Assembly (NCBI RefSeq): GCF_015689335.1
Contig: NZ_CP065053.1
Coordinates: 5,084,001-5,148,000 of the forward strand
Direction: 5' to 3'
Length of the DNA stretch: 64,000 nucleotides
Source: Massilia antarctica
GTDB taxonomy: Bacteria > Pseudomonadota > Gammaproteobacteria > Burkholderiales > Burkholderiaceae_D
Under the pieces are notes generated by a model that was not told the origin of the DNA, made no database searches, and worked only from the letters and a program-made list of their open reading frames with translations. Positions 8,347 to 17,562 of this stretch are shown here, in pieces; the first letter of the stretch is position 1; every line of letters begins with the position of its first letter. The translations under genes and the position numbers were made by a program.

Positions 8347-8432
8347 ATATCACACGAACTCTGGATATGGGCCGAGATACTGCTTGACATCCCCGGGGTG
8401 GCTCCCGCACATTAAATATCATTCGAACTTTG
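8347..8432. promoter_or_regulatory. divergent TetR/SDR promoter region with duplicated operator-like element
   Basis: ATATCACACGAACTCTG (8347-8363) and ATATCATTCGAACTTTG (8416-8432) are direct repeats matching at 14 of 17 positions. The first lies 5 bases before the TetR start, the second 14 bases before the SDR start. A consensus -35 (TTGACA, 8384-8389) reads toward the SDR gene; the -10 is unclear (AT-rich ATTAAATAT follows). The second copy also begins an inverted repeat, ATATCAT (8416-8422) with ATGATAT (8441-8447). This is a typical layout for autoregulation plus repression of a divergent target. Confidence 0.6.
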
Positions 8433-8445
8433 AAATTCATATGAT

Positions 8446-9474
8446 ATGAAAATAGATCCGCAACTGAAGTCCGCCTTCGTCACCGGCGCGACTGGTCTCC
8501 TCGGCAACAACCTCGTGCGCGAGCTGATCGGGCGCGGCTTTGCCGTCAAGGCGCTGGTGCGCTCGCTGTACAAGGGCCAGCAACAATTCAGGGGACTGGA
8601 AGGCGTCGAGCTGGTGTTGGGCGACATGGCGGACGTGTCCGCCTTCGCCGATCAGCTGCGAGGATGCGATGTCGTGTTTCACACAGCAGCCTTCTTCCGC
8701 GACAACTACAAGGGCGGCAGCCACTGGAAGGAACTCAAGCGCATCAATGTCGATGGGACCCGGTCGCTCATCGAACAGGCTTACGGCGCCGGCATCCGGC
8801 ATTTTGTCCAAACCTCATCGATTGCCGTGCTCAATGGCGAAGCAGGCGCACCCATCGACGAATCCTGCCTGCGCGAGCTGGACGATGCCGACGACTATTA
8901 CCGCAGCAAGAAATTGGCCGATCAAGCCGTGCTGCACTTTCTGGCAGGCCACCCGGACATGCACGCCAGCCTGGTTCTGCCCGGATGGATGTGGGGACCG
9001 GCAGACATCGGTCCCACCTCGTCGGGACAATTTGTCAATGATGTGGTTCTCGGCAAATTGCCGGGGCTGGTGCCAGGCAGTTTTTCCGTGGTCGACGCGC
9101 GCGACGTGGCGCAGGCACATATCGCGGCGGCGCTGCACGGGCAACGCGGAGAACGTTACCTGGCGGCGGGCCGCCACATGACGATGCAGCAACTGGTGCC
9201 CTTGCTGGGCAAGATCGCCGGCGTCAAGACACCCGTGCGCAAGCTGCCTTTACCCCTCTTGTACGTCCTGGCGGCGGCGCAAGAACTCTATGCGCGCATC
9301 ACCGGCAGGCCCATTTTGCTCGGTCTGGCCACAGTGCGCTTGATGGTCAAGGAAGCCGGACGCAGCCACTTCAACCACGCCAAGAGCGAGCGCGAACTCG
9401 CACTGAAGTTCAGGCCGCTTGAACAAACCGTGGCGGATACCGTCGCCTGGTATCGCAGCCATGGCCGGTTTTGA
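8446..9474 (+). CDS. NAD(P)-dependent epimerase/dehydratase-type SDR
   Basis: An extended short-chain dehydrogenase of 342 residues resembling dihydroflavonol-4-reductase and 3-beta-HSD-like enzymes. The Rossmann motif TGATGLLGNNLV is at residues 14-25, and VFHTAAFF marks the cofactor-binding strand. The catalytic serine region is TSSIAVLNG, and the YxxxK motif is YYRSKKLAD. It is likely an NADPH-dependent reductase of a small ketone or aldehyde; the substrate is unknown. The gene diverges from a TetR regulator, which suggests induction by a small molecule that the enzyme may act on. Confidence 0.88.
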   Translation: MKIDPQLKSAFVTGATGLLGNNLVRELIGRGFAVKALVRSLYKGQQQFRGLEGVELVLGDMADVSAFADQLRGCDVVFHTAAFFRDNYKGGSHWKELKRINVDGTRSLIEQAYGAGIRHFVQTSSIAVLNGEAGAPIDESCLRELDDADDYYRSKKLADQAVLHFLAGHPDMHASLVLPGWMWGPADIGPTSSGQFVNDVVLGKLPGLVPGSFSVVDARDVAQAHIAAALHGQRGERYLAAGRHMTMQQLVPLLGKIAGVKTPVRKLPLPLLYVLAAAQELYARITGRPILLGLATVRLMVKEAGRSHFNHAKSERELALKFRPLEQTVADTVAWYRSHGRF

Positions 9475-9808
9475 CGCGCACGCTTCCCGCTCGACGGCGG
9501 TGATGCCATCGTGGCCATGATGTCTGCCGCTTCACACTTCACCTCGATGGCCGCCTTGGCCGTCTTCCCAGTCTGGCCAGCTTGAATGCGGTAAGTGCTC
9601 CCCGGCGTTCCTGACCGCCATCGCGCACCGATGCAAGCTGAACGTGTTGTATTTGTGCTGACCCTGTCGGGAATATTCCTTGTGCATTGCCGCGATGAAA
9701 AAAGGAGGCTGCTAAGATCAGGACATCATCGCCGTCAAGCCGTATCGCCCGGCAAGGGCGGGCGCGGTCCCTCGCGCCGGATTCGCCAGCAAACTGGCAG
9801 GGGAAAGA
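9475..9808. other. intergenic region without a recognised gene
   Basis: I see no supported coding region. The end holds a clear ribosome site (CAGGGGAAAG) for the cyclase gene. A GC-rich imperfect hairpin (CGCCCGGCAAGGGCGGGCG, about 9747-9765) could lie in the leader. The leader does not resemble a known c-di-GMP riboswitch. Confidence 0.4.
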
Positions 9809-12151
9809 ATGGCTTTGCTCTTGGAACACATTAAAATGGCACTTGGCCGCCACGGGCTGCCGGCTGGTGTGTTCGTGATCGGCCTGGCGCTCTCCGCGTA
9901 TGGCTACGTGGACCGCGCGCAACGCAGTGAAGCGGAACAGCTCAGCCAATTGCAGGAAGTTGCAAAGAACTACACGTCGCTGTTGCGACACCGGCTTGAT
10001 CTGTACGTGAGCGCAAGCCGGGCGCTGGCGGCCTTTCTCAGCGCCTCGAACGATGTCCAGCCCGGAGAATTCGACCACTATATCGGCGCTAGCCGGATGT
10101 TCGAAAAATTGCCGGGGATTAGTTCGTTCGGCTACCTGCCCAAGGTGCCTGCCGCACAGGCCGATCGCTTCGAGGCCGAGGCGAGCCTGCTCTTTCCCCG
10201 CTACCGCATCCTGAATCGGCGCGCTGGTATCGATGCCTACTTTCCTCTGCTGTATGGCCAGCATGGCGGCGACCCGGCCCGTGCCGGCCGGCTGCGCGGC
10301 TTCGATTTTTCGGCGGTTCCCGAACGCCGGGCCGCGATGCGGGAGGCCGAGGCACGCGATGAACCGGTCGCCACCCGGCTCCACATGGCGCTGCGCGATG
10401 CGAGCAACCGTCCCGTGGTGCTGATATTCGCTCCGGTACGGGCATCCCGGCCAGGCCCCGGCACGGCCACGGCACAGCGCGACAATCTGACCGGCTTCGT
10501 ATTTTCAGCGCTGTATGTGAACCACTTGTTTCTGAAGTTCGACGATGGGCACCTGGCCCGGCACTTCGACCTCGAAGTGTTCCAGGATAGCGTTGCAGCC
10601 AACAATATTGTATTCGACGCCGACCAGCGGCCGCATGCCCTGGAGGCGAAATCGGACCAACTGCTGGCGCACCGCGCCGAAGTGCAGTTCGCCTACCGCA
10701 CATGGCTGGTCTATTTTTATGCGAAACAGGCCGACCTGGGACCCAAGTCCAGGCGCGCGGGAGCCCAGGTGTTCGCTATCGGACTCTTGCTTGCCTTGAT
10801 CGCGAGCTATGCCACGGCGGCCTGGCCACGCTATCTGTCACGCAAGCGCGCGATTGTCGACTTCAGGGAACGGTTTGGCGGTTTTTTCGCCCACCATCCG
10901 TTCGCAGTCTATGCACTGGACTCTCAGCGCCGATTCATCCAGGTCAACCAGCAGATGGCCAAGGAACTCGGGGTGAGCGGCGAAGCGCTGATCGGCACCA
11001 CGGACGACAGGTTTATCGCAACCGGGCAGCGCGACGCGGCGGCGCGGCATTTCGACGAAGTCCTTGCCGGGCATGCTGTCGCTTACACCACCCAAATCAC
11101 TGCCGCCAACGGGCGCAGCTCGGACCTCTCGATCGTCATGATACCGATGAATGTGGCCGATAAGCTCAGCCATGTGCTGGTGTTCGCCGAAAATATCACC
11201 GACCGCAAACAAGCCGAAATGGCGCTCTACGAATCCAGGCAAATGTTGCAGCTCATACTAGACAATATTCCGCAAAACGTCTTCTGGAAAAACATCGACA
11301 GTCAATATCAGGGGGGTAACCGCTCATTGCTGGAGGTGGCCGGCCTGCAAAGCATCGATCAGTTGCTCGGCAAGACAGATGCGGACTTGCGCTGGCACGA
11401 TCAGGCAGCGCATTTCCATCAGGTCGACCGCGAGGTGATGCGCTCAGGGGTGGCACGCATGCGCATGCAGGCCACCGACGTCCGCTCGGATGGCACGGAA
11501 TGCTGGATCGAAACCAGCAAAATCCCCTTGAAAGACGACAAAGGGAAGGTGGTCGGCGTTCTTGCAGTCACCGAGGACATTACAGCACGCAAATACATGG
11601 AGCAGGAGCTGTTCCGGCGCGCGAACTTCGACAGCCTGACCGGACTGCCGAACCGGGGATACTTCCAGAGCCAGCTGGAGGAGGCGGTCAAGCGCGCGCA
11701 GCGCCGTCATGGCCTGGCGCTGATGTACTTCGACATCGACCGCTTCAAGCAGATCAACGATACCTACGGGCACGACGTGGGAGACCAGGTGATTCGCATG
11801 TATGCCCAGCGGACCCGCGCGATGCTGCGCGAGTCCGATTTCATGGCGCGGCTCGGTGGCGACGAATTCGTCCTGATCGTGGAAGGGATGACCGGGGAGC
11901 AAGATGGCGCGGTACTTGCGCACAAACTGGTCGAGGCGATGGTGCCGGCTTTCGACATCGGCGGCATCACGCTGCAAGTAAGCAGCAGTATCGGTGTCGC
12001 CTATTTTGAAGCCGGCATGACACCGGACCTGCTGCTCAAGGCGGCCGACCAGGCAATGTACGATGCCAAGCGTGCGGGCAGGAATTGCTTCCGGCAAGCT
12101 GCGAGCGGGCCGCAATCCGGGCGCGCCGACGCCGGCGGCTACCCCCCATGA
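9809..12151 (+). CDS. membrane diguanylate cyclase, CHASE-PAS-PAS-GGDEF
   Basis: A 780-residue sensor that should make c-di-GMP. It has a membrane helix near residues 17-35, then a periplasmic CHASE domain (about 60-270; MFEKLPGISSFGYLPKVP, YFPLLYGQHGG, PVVLIFAPV). A second helix lies near 312-332, followed by two PAS domains (about 350-460 and 475-590) and a C-terminal GGDEF domain (about 605-770). The active site reads RLGGDEF and is intact. RESD, five residues upstream, is a canonical product-inhibition I-site (RxxD). There is no EAL domain. CHASE domains bind small extracellular ligands. The ribosome site before the ATG is good. It appears to be a single-gene unit. Confidence 0.92.
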   Translation: MALLLEHIKMALGRHGLPAGVFVIGLALSAYGYVDRAQRSEAEQLSQLQEVAKNYTSLLRHRLDLYVSASRALAAFLSASNDVQPGEFDHYIGASRMFEKLPGISSFGYLPKVPAAQADRFEAEASLLFPRYRILNRRAGIDAYFPLLYGQHGGDPARAGRLRGFDFSAVPERRAAMREAEARDEPVATRLHMALRDASNRPVVLIFAPVRASRPGPGTATAQRDNLTGFVFSALYVNHLFLKFDDGHLARHFDLEVFQDSVAANNIVFDADQRPHALEAKSDQLLAHRAEVQFAYRTWLVYFYAKQADLGPKSRRAGAQVFAIGLLLALIASYATAAWPRYLSRKRAIVDFRERFGGFFAHHPFAVYALDSQRRFIQVNQQMAKELGVSGEALIGTTDDRFIATGQRDAAARHFDEVLAGHAVAYTTQITAANGRSSDLSIVMIPMNVADKLSHVLVFAENITDRKQAEMALYESRQMLQLILDNIPQNVFWKNIDSQYQGGNRSLLEVAGLQSIDQLLGKTDADLRWHDQAAHFHQVDREVMRSGVARMRMQATDVRSDGTECWIETSKIPLKDDKGKVVGVLAVTEDITARKYMEQELFRRANFDSLTGLPNRGYFQSQLEEAVKRAQRRHGLALMYFDIDRFKQINDTYGHDVGDQVIRMYAQRTRAMLRESDFMARLGGDEFVLIVEGMTGEQDGAVLAHKLVEAMVPAFDIGGITLQVSSSIGVAYFEAGMTPDLLLKAADQAMYDAKRAGRNCFRQAASGPQSGRADAGGYPP

Positions 12152-12438
12152 AGGCGATGCCGCGCCGATCGGCTCATCGGCAGGCAGGAGGCGGCTCACT
12201 TCGGCGGCGTGCCGTCCCGGCACGGTGGGCGGAAACGGCGGACGCCAGTGCAAAAACAGGCCGCCAATCGCCGCCGGCAAGGGCTTTTCGCGTAAAATCG
12301 CGGGAATTTCTTTTTTCGCCGCACCCGATCGGCAGGCCTCGCGCCGGCCAGCTCCGAAGCGAGCGCTGCCCAGGCGGCGGAGAGAGCGCCATTGAAACGG
12401 CGTTCTATTGACCTATTCTTTATTTTGGAATCACACGC

Positions 12439-13008
12439 ATGAGCATTAAATCCGATAAATGGATCCGCAAAATGGCCGCGGAAACGGGCATGATCGAGCC
12501 TTTCGAGCCGGGGCAGGTCAAGGAACGCGATGGCCAGCGCATCGTTTCGTACGGCACGTCGAGCTACGGTTACGACATCCGCTGCGCCGATGAATTCAAG
12601 CTGTTCACCAACATCAATACCACCATCGTCGACCCCAAGAATTTTGACGAAAACAATTTCGTCGACGTCTCGGGCAAGGGCTTTTGCATCATTCCACCCA
12701 ACTCGTTCGCCTTGGCGCGCACCGTGGAGTACTTCCGCATCCCGCGCAATGTGCTGACCATCTGCCTGGGCAAATCGACCTACGCCCGCTGCGGAATTAT
12801 CGTCAACGTCACCCCGTTCGAGCCGGAATGGGAAGGCTTCGTGACCTTGGAGTTTTCCAATACCACGCCGCTGCCGGCAAAGATCTATGCCAACGAAGGC
12901 GTGGCCCAGGTCCTGTTCTTCGAATCGGACGAAGTGTGCGAAGTGTCGTACAAGGACCGCGGCGGCAAATATCAGGGGCAGGTCGGGGTCACGCTTCCCA
13001 AGGCTTGA
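12439..13008 (+). CDS. dcd: dCTP deaminase
   Basis: Converts dCTP to dUTP and ammonia, the first step toward dTMP through dUTPase and thymidylate synthase. The length (189 residues) is that of the Dcd family. Recognisable blocks are [17 protein letters not shown], the active-site region [32 protein letters not shown] with its catalytic Glu, and the C-terminal [13 protein letters not shown] lid. folA, carAB and thyA, all feeding pyrimidine deoxynucleotides, lie within the next 14 kb. A TAAAAT -10-like element at 12293-12298 is the only promoter candidate upstream that I noticed. Confidence 0.97.
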   Translation: MSIKSDKWIRKMAAETGMIEPFEPGQVKERDGQRIVSYGTSSYGYDIRCADEFKLFTNINTTIVDPKNFDENNFVDVSGKGFCIIPPNSFALARTVEYFRIPRNVLTICLGKSTYARCGIIVNVTPFEPEWEGFVTLEFSNTTPLPAKIYANEGVAQVLFFESDEVCEVSYKDRGGKYQGQVGVTLPKA

Positions 13009-13018
13009 TTGCCGCAGC

Positions 13019-13036
13019 CCGGCTATCGATAGCCGG
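13019..13036. repeat. 18-base perfect palindrome at a convergent gene junction
   Basis: CCGGCTATCGATAGCCGG is fully self-complementary. It covers the stop codon of the MBL-fold gene and starts 10 bases after the dcd stop. No T-run follows, so it is not a classical terminator. It could still block readthrough in both directions or bind a dimeric protein. Confidence 0.5.
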
Positions 13037-14339
13037 CATTGTGCAAAAGGTGGATCAGGTAGCGCGCGGTCGCCCTGTTTAATGCCGGCGCCGAGCGGAT
13101 GGTCTCTTCGATGCGCGATCCCGGGTCGTCCGAGACCATGGCGAAGCTGCCGTTCTTCCCCGATTCCAGCACCACGATGCCGGCCGGGTGCCGGTAGCCC
13201 GCGAGCGGGTGGGCCGCCGCGACCCATAGCGTTGGCGTGTCGTCGAGTCCGAAAAAGGGCGTCAAGGTGGCCAGATGCGTGCCGTAGTTACTCTGCGCGC
13301 CGTGATGCGGCACCATTTTCGTGCACGACAGCGCAAGTTCCGACCGGTAGTACAGCGCCAGCTCCTCGAGCAATGCCCGAGTGCGAAAGCCGATGTCGCC
13401 CAGTCCCAGCCAACCGGCGCGGCGGGTTCCATCGCGGACGGAATAGTCGGAATGGTGTCCTATGGTGCACGCCACGTTGAAGCGGCTGGCGGCGCTCTGG
13501 CCCGAGGTGCGCGGGCCGGAGTACAGGCAGAGCGATACCTCGTTATAGTCTCCGAATACGCGGGCGCCGTCCTTGGTCAGGGCTTGATAGGCTTTTCCCA
13601 AGAGCTTCTTGACCGTCTCCGTGCTCACGGGGGTGCCATCGGCCGCTGCCACCGGCGGTTTGCCGAGGACCGAAAACAGCTGGTCCAGGATGGTTGTCGT
13701 ATCGCCAGGCGCGGCCCTTCCGCTGACCGTTCTCGCAGCCGCTTCCATGATCTTCTTGAGCGGCTTGAATTCGTCGTTGCCGAACAAGGCCGTGACCAGC
13801 GCAGCATAGTTCGTCTCCCGCGAATAGAAGCGGAACATCCAGTCCGCGTCCTTGACACGGTAGGTGATGTTGACCTGATTCGCCGGATTCGGCCCGTCCC
13901 GTTCAAGCACGCTGCCGTCCTCGTCGCCGTCGCGGCCGAATTGATCGGAAAGCTCGCGCAGTTCGCGCAGCGACGCCAGGGCAGCCTGAATCTCCGCAAG
14001 GCTGCGTCCATCGAGCACGTAGCAGCACAACAGCCAGACCAGCAGCTTGCTATCCAGACGGTGCGGCAGGAATACGCGCTTGAACGTATAGCCCCCCTTG
14101 AGCAACAGTGTCACGCCGTTGCAGTGGTCCATGTCGAAACTTGAAATGACAAGCCAGTCGAATTTTTTTTCGTCTTCGGTTCGATGCAGGCCCGCCAGCA
14201 CGGTGCGAATCGCATCCGGATTGTCCGATCCGCAATCGTAGATATAGCGGAACGGCTCGTCCTCCACCCACATGTCCGCCATGTGAAAGCCGCCCTGGCC
14301 AACCGGGTGCTGCACGCGCCTGACGAGTATCTCCTGCAT
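13023..14339 (-). CDS. orphan metallo-beta-lactamase-fold protein, ComEC-like type
   Basis: A 438-residue soluble protein. The N-terminus (VRRVQHPVGQGGFHMADMW, then YDCGSDN) and the motifs SSFDMDHCNG (about residues 66-75) and VPHHGAQSNYG match the MBL fold of the ComEC-hydrolase type. Where the family usually has H-x-D-x-D-H, this protein has S-F-D-M-D-H, so the first metal-ligand His appears to be Ser. A long central insertion (about residues 110-280) is charged and helical. The start at 14339 has a good ribosome site (GGGAGAG); an upstream extension has no domain features. It has no partner gene: it sits between dcd (convergent) and a decarboxylase. The function is unknown. Relatives occur in bacterial conflict systems, but nothing here shows such a system. 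Confidence 0.8.
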   Translation of the reverse strand: MQEILVRRVQHPVGQGGFHMADMWVEDEPFRYIYDCGSDNPDAIRTVLAGLHRTEDEKKFDWLVISSFDMDHCNGVTLLLKGGYTFKRVFLPHRLDSKLLVWLLCCYVLDGRSLAEIQAALASLRELRELSDQFGRDGDEDGSVLERDGPNPANQVNITYRVKDADWMFRFYSRETNYAALVTALFGNDEFKPLKKIMEAAARTVSGRAAPGDTTTILDQLFSVLGKPPVAAADGTPVSTETVKKLLGKAYQALTKDGARVFGDYNEVSLCLYSGPRTSGQSAASRFNVACTIGHHSDYSVRDGTRRAGWLGLGDIGFRTRALLEELALYYRSELALSCTKMVPHHGAQSNYGTHLATLTPFFGLDDTPTLWVAAAHPLAGYRHPAGIVVLESGKNGSFAMVSDDPGSRIEETIRSAPALNRATARYLIHLLHNAGYR

Positions 14340-14436
14340 GAAAACTCTCCCGTGGATGGTCTTGCGATGGCTGCAAGCTTGCCACGGCGCGCACCCGCGA
14401 ATACTCATCAATTGTCACGCGCACGCTCGCGCGCCC

Positions 14437-14464
14437 AAAAAAAAAGGAACCCGAAGGTTCCTTT
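14437..14464 (-). terminator. rho-independent terminator of the decarboxylase gene
   Basis: Read on the minus strand, AAAGGAACC-TTCG-GGTTCCTTT forms a 9-base stem with a stable tetraloop and runs into nine T residues in total. It lies 25 bases after the decarboxylase stop and before the next minus-strand gene. It is a textbook intrinsic terminator. Confidence 0.93.
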
Positions 14465-14488
14465 CATGCGTGCTGCATGGATTGGCGA

Positions 14489-16741
14489 TTACTGGCGCAC
14501 GCAATCGACGAAATAACCGCGCTTGCCATCGACTTCGCGCTTGACCAGGCCGTGCACGTCGGTCTCGAAGCCGGGGAAGCGCTCGTTGAAGTCGCGCGCG
14601 AAGCGCAGGTAGTCGACGATGGTCTTGTTGAAGCGCTCGCCCGGGATCAAGAGCGGAATGCCCGGCGGGTAAGGCGTCAGCAAAATCGCCGTGATGCGGC
14701 CTTCCAGCTCCTCGATGGCCACGCGCTCGATTTCGCGGTGCGCCATCTTGGCAAAGGCGTCGGACGGTTTCATGGCCGGGATCATGTCGGACAGGTACAT
14801 CTCGGTGGTCAGGCGCGCCACGTCGTAAGTCTTGTAGAAGTCGTGGATCTGCTGGCACAGGTCGCGCAGGCCCATCGCTTCGTAGCGCGGGTTGGCCGCC
14901 GCAAACTCCGGCAGGATGCGCCACATCGGCTGGTTCTTGTCGTAGTCGTCCTTGAACTGCTGCAGCGCCGTGACCAGCGTATTCCAGCGGCCCTTGGTGA
15001 TCCCGATGGTGAACATGATGAAGAACGAGTACAGCCCGCACTTCTCGATGATCACGCCGTGTTCGGCCAGGTACTTGGTGACGATCGACGCCGGAATGCC
15101 GGAGTCGCCGAACACGCCGTCCAGGGTCAGGCCCGGGGTGACCACGGTGGCCTTGATCGGATCGAGCATGTTGAAGCCCGGGGCCAGGTTGCCGAAACCG
15201 TGCCAGTCGTCCTCGGCGCGGATCATCCAGTCGTCCTGGGTGCCGATGCCTTCTTCCGAGAAGGTGTCCGGGCCCCACACCTGGAACCACCAGTCGTTGC
15301 CGAATTCGGCGTCGACTTTTTTCATGGCGCGGCGGAAGTCGAGCGCTTCGAAAATCGATTCCTCGACCAGCGCGGTGCCGCCCGGCGCTTCCATCATGGC
15401 CGCGGCGACGTCGCACGAGGCGATGATCGAATACTGCGGCGAGGTGGAGGTGTGCATCAGGTAGGCCTCGTTGAAGGCATCCTGGTCCAGCTTGACCGTT
15501 TCCGATTCGCGCACCAGCACCTGCGAGGCCTGCGACAGGCCGGCCAGCAGCTTGTGGGTCGACTGGGTCGAGAAGATCATCGATTCCTTGGCGCGCGGAC
15601 GGTCCTTGCCGATCGCGTGCATGTTCTTGTAGAAGTCGTGGAAGGTCGCATGCGGCAGCCACGCTTCGTCGAAGTGCAGGGTGTCGATCTTACCGTCCAA
15701 CATTTCGCGCAGGGTCTCGACGTTGTACACCACGCCGTCGTAGGTCGACTGGGTGATCGTCAGGATGCGCGGCTTCTTGTTGACGGCCTCGCGCGCGAAC
15801 GGATTGGCTTCGATCTTGCGGGCGATCGATTCGGGCGTGAATTCTTCGAGCGGAATCGGGCCGATGATGCCGAGGTGGTTCCGGGTCGGCATCAGGAACA
15901 CGGGGATCGCGCCGCACATGATGATCGAGTGCAGGATCGACTTGTGGCAATTACGGTCCACCACGACGATGTCGCCGGGTGCGACCGTGGAGTGCCAGAC
16001 CATCTTGTTCGAGGTCGAGGTACCGTTGGTCACAAAATAGCAGTGGTCGGCGTTGAAGATGCGCGCCGCGTTGCGCTCCGACTTGGCGACCGGGCCGGTG
16101 TGGTCGAGCAGTTGGCCGAGTTCTTCGACGGCGTTGCAGACGTCGGCGCGCAGCATGTTCTCGCCAAAGAACTGGTGGAACATCTGGCCGATCGGCGACT
16201 TCAGGAAGGCCACGCCGCCCGAGTGCCCGGGGCAGTGCCACGAGTACGAACCGTCGTTGGCGTAGTTGACCAGCGCGCGGAAAAACGGCGGCGCCAGGCC
16301 ATCGAGGTAGGACTTGGCTTCGCGGATGATGTGGCGCGCCACGAATTCGGGCGTGTCCTCGAACATGTGGATGAAGCCGTGCAGCTCGCGCAGGATGTCG
16401 TTCGGGATGTGGCGCGAGGTGCGCGTTTCGCCGTAGATGTAGATCGGGATGTCCGAGTTCTTGTGGCGGATTTCCTTGACGAAGGCGCGCAGCGCGATCA
16501 GGGCCGAATCGGTGTCTTCGATCGAGCCGGAGCCGAATTCCTCGTCATCGATCGACAGCACGAAGGCCGAGGCGCGCGACTGCTGCTGCGCGAACTGCGA
16601 CAGGTCGCCGTAGCTGGTGACGCCGAGTACCTCCATGCCTTCTTTTTCCATCGCCTCGGCGAGCGCGCGGATGCCGAGGCCGGAGGTGTTCTCGGAACGA
16701 AAATCCTCGTCGATGATGACGATTGGGAAACGAAATTTCAT
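14489..16741 (-). CDS. inducible-type arginine/lysine/ornithine decarboxylase
   Basis: A PLP enzyme of 750 residues that decarboxylates a basic amino acid, giving agmatine, cadaverine or putrescine; this consumes protons and supplies polyamines. It has an N-terminal response-regulator-like wing domain (residues 1-125), the large PLP domain with the cofactor lysine in STQSTHKLLAG, and the small C-terminal domain (LTPYPPGIPLLIPGE). Length and layout match AdiA/LdcC/SpeC-type enzymes. DRNCHKS, HFDEAW and STSPQYSIIASCD are also conserved. Substrate preference cannot be read reliably; arginine or lysine is likeliest. The ATG at 16741 has a GGAG ribosome site. The gene ends at a strong terminator. 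Confidence 0.9.
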   Translation of the reverse strand: MKFRFPIVIIDEDFRSENTSGLGIRALAEAMEKEGMEVLGVTSYGDLSQFAQQQSRASAFVLSIDDEEFGSGSIEDTDSALIALRAFVKEIRHKNSDIPIYIYGETRTSRHIPNDILRELHGFIHMFEDTPEFVARHIIREAKSYLDGLAPPFFRALVNYANDGSYSWHCPGHSGGVAFLKSPIGQMFHQFFGENMLRADVCNAVEELGQLLDHTGPVAKSERNAARIFNADHCYFVTNGTSTSNKMVWHSTVAPGDIVVVDRNCHKSILHSIIMCGAIPVFLMPTRNHLGIIGPIPLEEFTPESIARKIEANPFAREAVNKKPRILTITQSTYDGVVYNVETLREMLDGKIDTLHFDEAWLPHATFHDFYKNMHAIGKDRPRAKESMIFSTQSTHKLLAGLSQASQVLVRESETVKLDQDAFNEAYLMHTSTSPQYSIIASCDVAAAMMEAPGGTALVEESIFEALDFRRAMKKVDAEFGNDWWFQVWGPDTFSEEGIGTQDDWMIRAEDDWHGFGNLAPGFNMLDPIKATVVTPGLTLDGVFGDSGIPASIVTKYLAEHGVIIEKCGLYSFFIMFTIGITKGRWNTLVTALQQFKDDYDKNQPMWRILPEFAAANPRYEAMGLRDLCQQIHDFYKTYDVARLTTEMYLSDMIPAMKPSDAFAKMAHREIERVAIEELEGRITAILLTPYPPGIPLLIPGERFNKTIVDYLRFARDFNERFPGFETDVHGLVKREVDGKRGYFVDCVRQ

Positions 16742-16910
16742 GGACAGCTCCAAAGCGAAGCGCCGCGAGGGAAGTCCGCGCAGGTTGCGGGACGCCGCTC
16801 GCGGCACCGATAAAAAATAAGAAGCGGATTTTCGCAGAAATGGCGGAAATCCGGTGAAAAACTTTTGCTAGATTAACTACAAGCGGGCCGTAGTGTCGCA
16901 CAACAGGCGC

Positions 16911-16936
16911 GCGCGCGGGGCGCGCACCCCGCGCGC
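16911..16936 (-). terminator. GC hairpin after the folA-DUF4337 unit
   Basis: GCGCGCGGGG-CGCGCA-CCCCGCGCGC forms a perfect 10-base stem 8 bases past the DUF4337 stop. It lacks a T-run, so it may be a rho-assisted terminator or a 3' stabilising stem. Confidence 0.5.
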
Positions 16937-16943
16937 TGTCCGT

Positions 16944-17558
16944 TTAGTGCGCCGCGACGGCGCCGGCGCCCAACAGCGCGCCGATCGGATCGATGTGCAG
17001 CCAGGCGAACACGCCGAGCAAAATGCCGACCGCGGCGACCGCGTAGGCGCCCATCATCAGCCACTTCTTACGGGTCAGCAGGGTGATCGCCGCCAGCGAA
17101 ATGGCGATCTGTTCGGCCGTGGTGGCCAGCGCCCACTGGTGGTGCTGGTGCATCTTGGTGTCGGACTGGTGGTTCCACTCGTCGGCCTTTTTGTCGAGCG
17201 CCTCGGCTTCCTTGCGGATGTCATCTTTCTCCGCCTTGTAGCGCGCCACGTCGGTCTTGTATTTTTCCGGGTCGACGCCGGGCAGCACCATCGCCAGTTC
17301 TGCCAGGTTCTGCTTGTTCGACTTGGCCTGATAATAGTTCCAGCTGTTGGCGGCCTTGGTCTTTTCGATCGCGGCGTTATTCTTGAACAGCGCCGCATCG
17401 TTCTGGGTGGCGCCGCCCTGGTAGCCGAACATGGCGCCGACCGTGGCCAGTACCGCCGTCATGACCGCGATATTGTTGGAGAAGGTGTCGCTGCCGTGGG
17501 CTGCGTGTTCGACCGCGTGATCGTGCGGTCCGTGTACGTGAAATCCGTGTCCCGACAT
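16944..17558 (-). CDS. DUF4337 family membrane protein
   Basis: A 204-residue protein with a His-rich N-terminus (HGFHVHGPHDHAVEHAAHG), a membrane helix near residues 28-46 (NNIAVMTAVLATVGAMFGY), and a long charged region (about 60-130, DPEKYKTDVARYKAEKDDIRK) that should form a coiled coil. Two C-terminal helices follow (AEQIAISLAAITLLT; MMGAYAVAAVGILLGVFAWL). This is the DUF4337 pattern; its function is unknown. The ATG is 4 bases downstream of the folA stop, so the two are almost certainly one transcript. The His-rich start could bind metal, but that is a guess. Confidence 0.85.
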   Translation of the reverse strand: MSGHGFHVHGPHDHAVEHAAHGSDTFSNNIAVMTAVLATVGAMFGYQGGATQNDAALFKNNAAIEKTKAANSWNYYQAKSNKQNLAELAMVLPGVDPEKYKTDVARYKAEKDDIRKEAEALDKKADEWNHQSDTKMHQHHQWALATTAEQIAISLAAITLLTRKKWLMMGAYAVAAVGILLGVFAWLHIDPIGALLGAGAVAAH

Positions 17559-17562
17559 GGTA

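Noticed and set aside
9700..9808. c-di-GMP riboswitch before the CHASE-GGDEF gene
   Set aside because: The conserved GEMM core is not visible.
14477..16813. 778-codon frame opposite the decarboxylase gene
   Set aside because: The minus strand carries a full-length PLP decarboxylase with conserved motifs; this frame is its mirror.
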